Below, one piece after another: positions 63,501-64,000 of a DNA stretch of 64,000 bases. Every line of letters starts with the position of its first letter. The stretch's first letter is position 1. The notes under the pieces are model-generated. The model ran no database searches. It was given only the letters and a program-made list of their open reading frames with translations, and was not told where the DNA came from. Origin of the DNA: Chaunax sp. Z400 (taxonomy: Eukaryota > Chordata > Actinopteri > Lophiiformes > Chaunacidae); contig CM075201.1 in assembly GCA_037577475.1 (NCBI GenBank), positions 10,459,501 to 10,523,500 of the forward strand, read 5' to 3'. The translations under genes and the position numbers were made by a program.

Positions 63501-64000
63501 GCTTAAGGAGCATCAGGCATCCTGCACAGCGTCCATCCAGTCCTGCACTGACATGCAGAAATGTGTGTTTACTGTGGGCGTGGGTGAATGCATGCAACTG
63601 TATGGAGCATTTGTTTCCCTGTATGGGAGAAAATATAGTTTAAGTGTATTGCTACTGCTAAATAACAGTAATCTCTGCACTGATCATAAGTGACCTGTTG
63701 TTTTATTGGCATTAGAAAGTGATGCAGCCACACCATTAAGACAGCGATAATTTTCCTTACTTTCAGGCTGTTTTCAGTCGTATTCAAAGAACAACTTGGA
63801 ACTGTTTTTAAACCATAGGGATACAGCATCATCAGACCAAAAGCCGTGTGCGTTTGCAATCAGAGAACAATCAGCTTCATTGAAAGCTTTAAAAAAACAG
63901 CTTCCTGTTGCTGTTTATTGTCTCAGGCCTTCATAATATCCTCAAGTTCTTTTTTATAGCCACTCAGTCAGTCCTGCTATTGCAAAATGATCCATTTACA
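54552..64000. other. Long non-coding right flank, probable first intron
   Basis: No coding exon with domain support was found. The part up to about 55760 is GC-richer with CpGs. A candidate 72-base exon lies at 58754-58825. A 143-codon minus-strand frame occurs at 56445-56876 without recognisable features. Other contents are a (TA)n run near 58338-58350 and a short CA repeat near 60099-60118. The rest looks like ordinary intronic or intergenic sequence. Confidence 0.45.
58754..58825 (+). other. Candidate short exon in the right flank
   Basis: A strong acceptor (TGTCTGTCTGTTCTTACAG) is followed after 72 bases by AAGG and a donor GTGAGG. The segment is open in one frame and would encode GQTATAYQKLTERRDRSGAR plus GKGR. 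It could be a coding or untranslated second exon of the gene starting near 54.5 kb. No homology is recognised. Confidence 0.22.

Noticed and set aside
1..64000. CRISPR arrays, operons, bacterial or viral gene clusters
   Set aside because: Gene structure, introns and repeats are those of a vertebrate genome. No regularly spaced direct repeats, no tRNA or rRNA gene, and no retroviral or phage coding region was seen.

Overview
This window is nuclear DNA from a vertebrate, almost certainly a teleost fish. It carries intron-rich genes with GT-AG junctions, orthologues of well-known human genes, and interspersed repeats typical of fish genomes. The species cannot be named from the sequence alone. 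I rebuilt coding sequences by joining exons and checking that reading phase is kept at every junction. All five multi-exon models in full view (dpagt1, hinfp, abcg4, kat5 and the cobalamin-binder-like gene) and the sushi gene close without a frame break.

Layout. (1) 1-5669: the left end, taken to be intron 1 of c2cd2l, with a local triplicated repeat and a fish interspersed repeat. (2) 5670-6035 (-): first coding exon of c2cd2l (TMEM24), running off the left edge. (3) 8405-11624 (+): complete dpagt1, 9 coding exons, 406 aa. (4) 13576-17427 (+): complete hinfp, 9 coding exons, 487 aa. (5) 18713-19723 (+): a small secreted cysteine-rich protein with one sushi domain, 4 exons, 224 aa, not identified. 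(6) 21334-22387 (-): a small secreted protein holding only the C-terminal domain of cobalamin-binding proteins, 4 exons, 140 aa. (7) 26189-36646 (+): complete abcg4, 14 coding exons, 642 aa, with a 5 kb first coding intron and a likely upstream non-coding exon. (8) 36647-41975: mostly non-coding, but with three minus-strand protein-like signals that may belong to an unrecognised gene. (9) 41976-48636 (+): complete kat5 (Tip60), 14 exons when all cassette exons are included, 540 aa. (10) 48637-64000: repeats, microsatellites, a long foldback element, and a probable first exon near 54.1-54.55 kb of a gene that continues to the right.

The block c2cd2l-dpagt1-hinfp-abcg4 matches human 11q23.3, but the c2cd2l/dpagt1 pair is flipped relative to the human order as I recall it. 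Two small secreted-protein genes sit between hinfp and abcg4, and kat5 (human 11q13) lies immediately downstream. The genes do not form one pathway: dpagt1 starts N-glycan assembly in the ER, c2cd2l transfers phosphoinositides at ER-plasma membrane contacts, hinfp activates histone H4 transcription, abcg4 exports sterols, and kat5 acetylates histones. The least ordinary content is the stand-alone cobalamin-binder domain protein, the sushi protein with its extra cysteine modules, the unexplained minus-strand signals between abcg4 and kat5, and two unusual inverted repeats.
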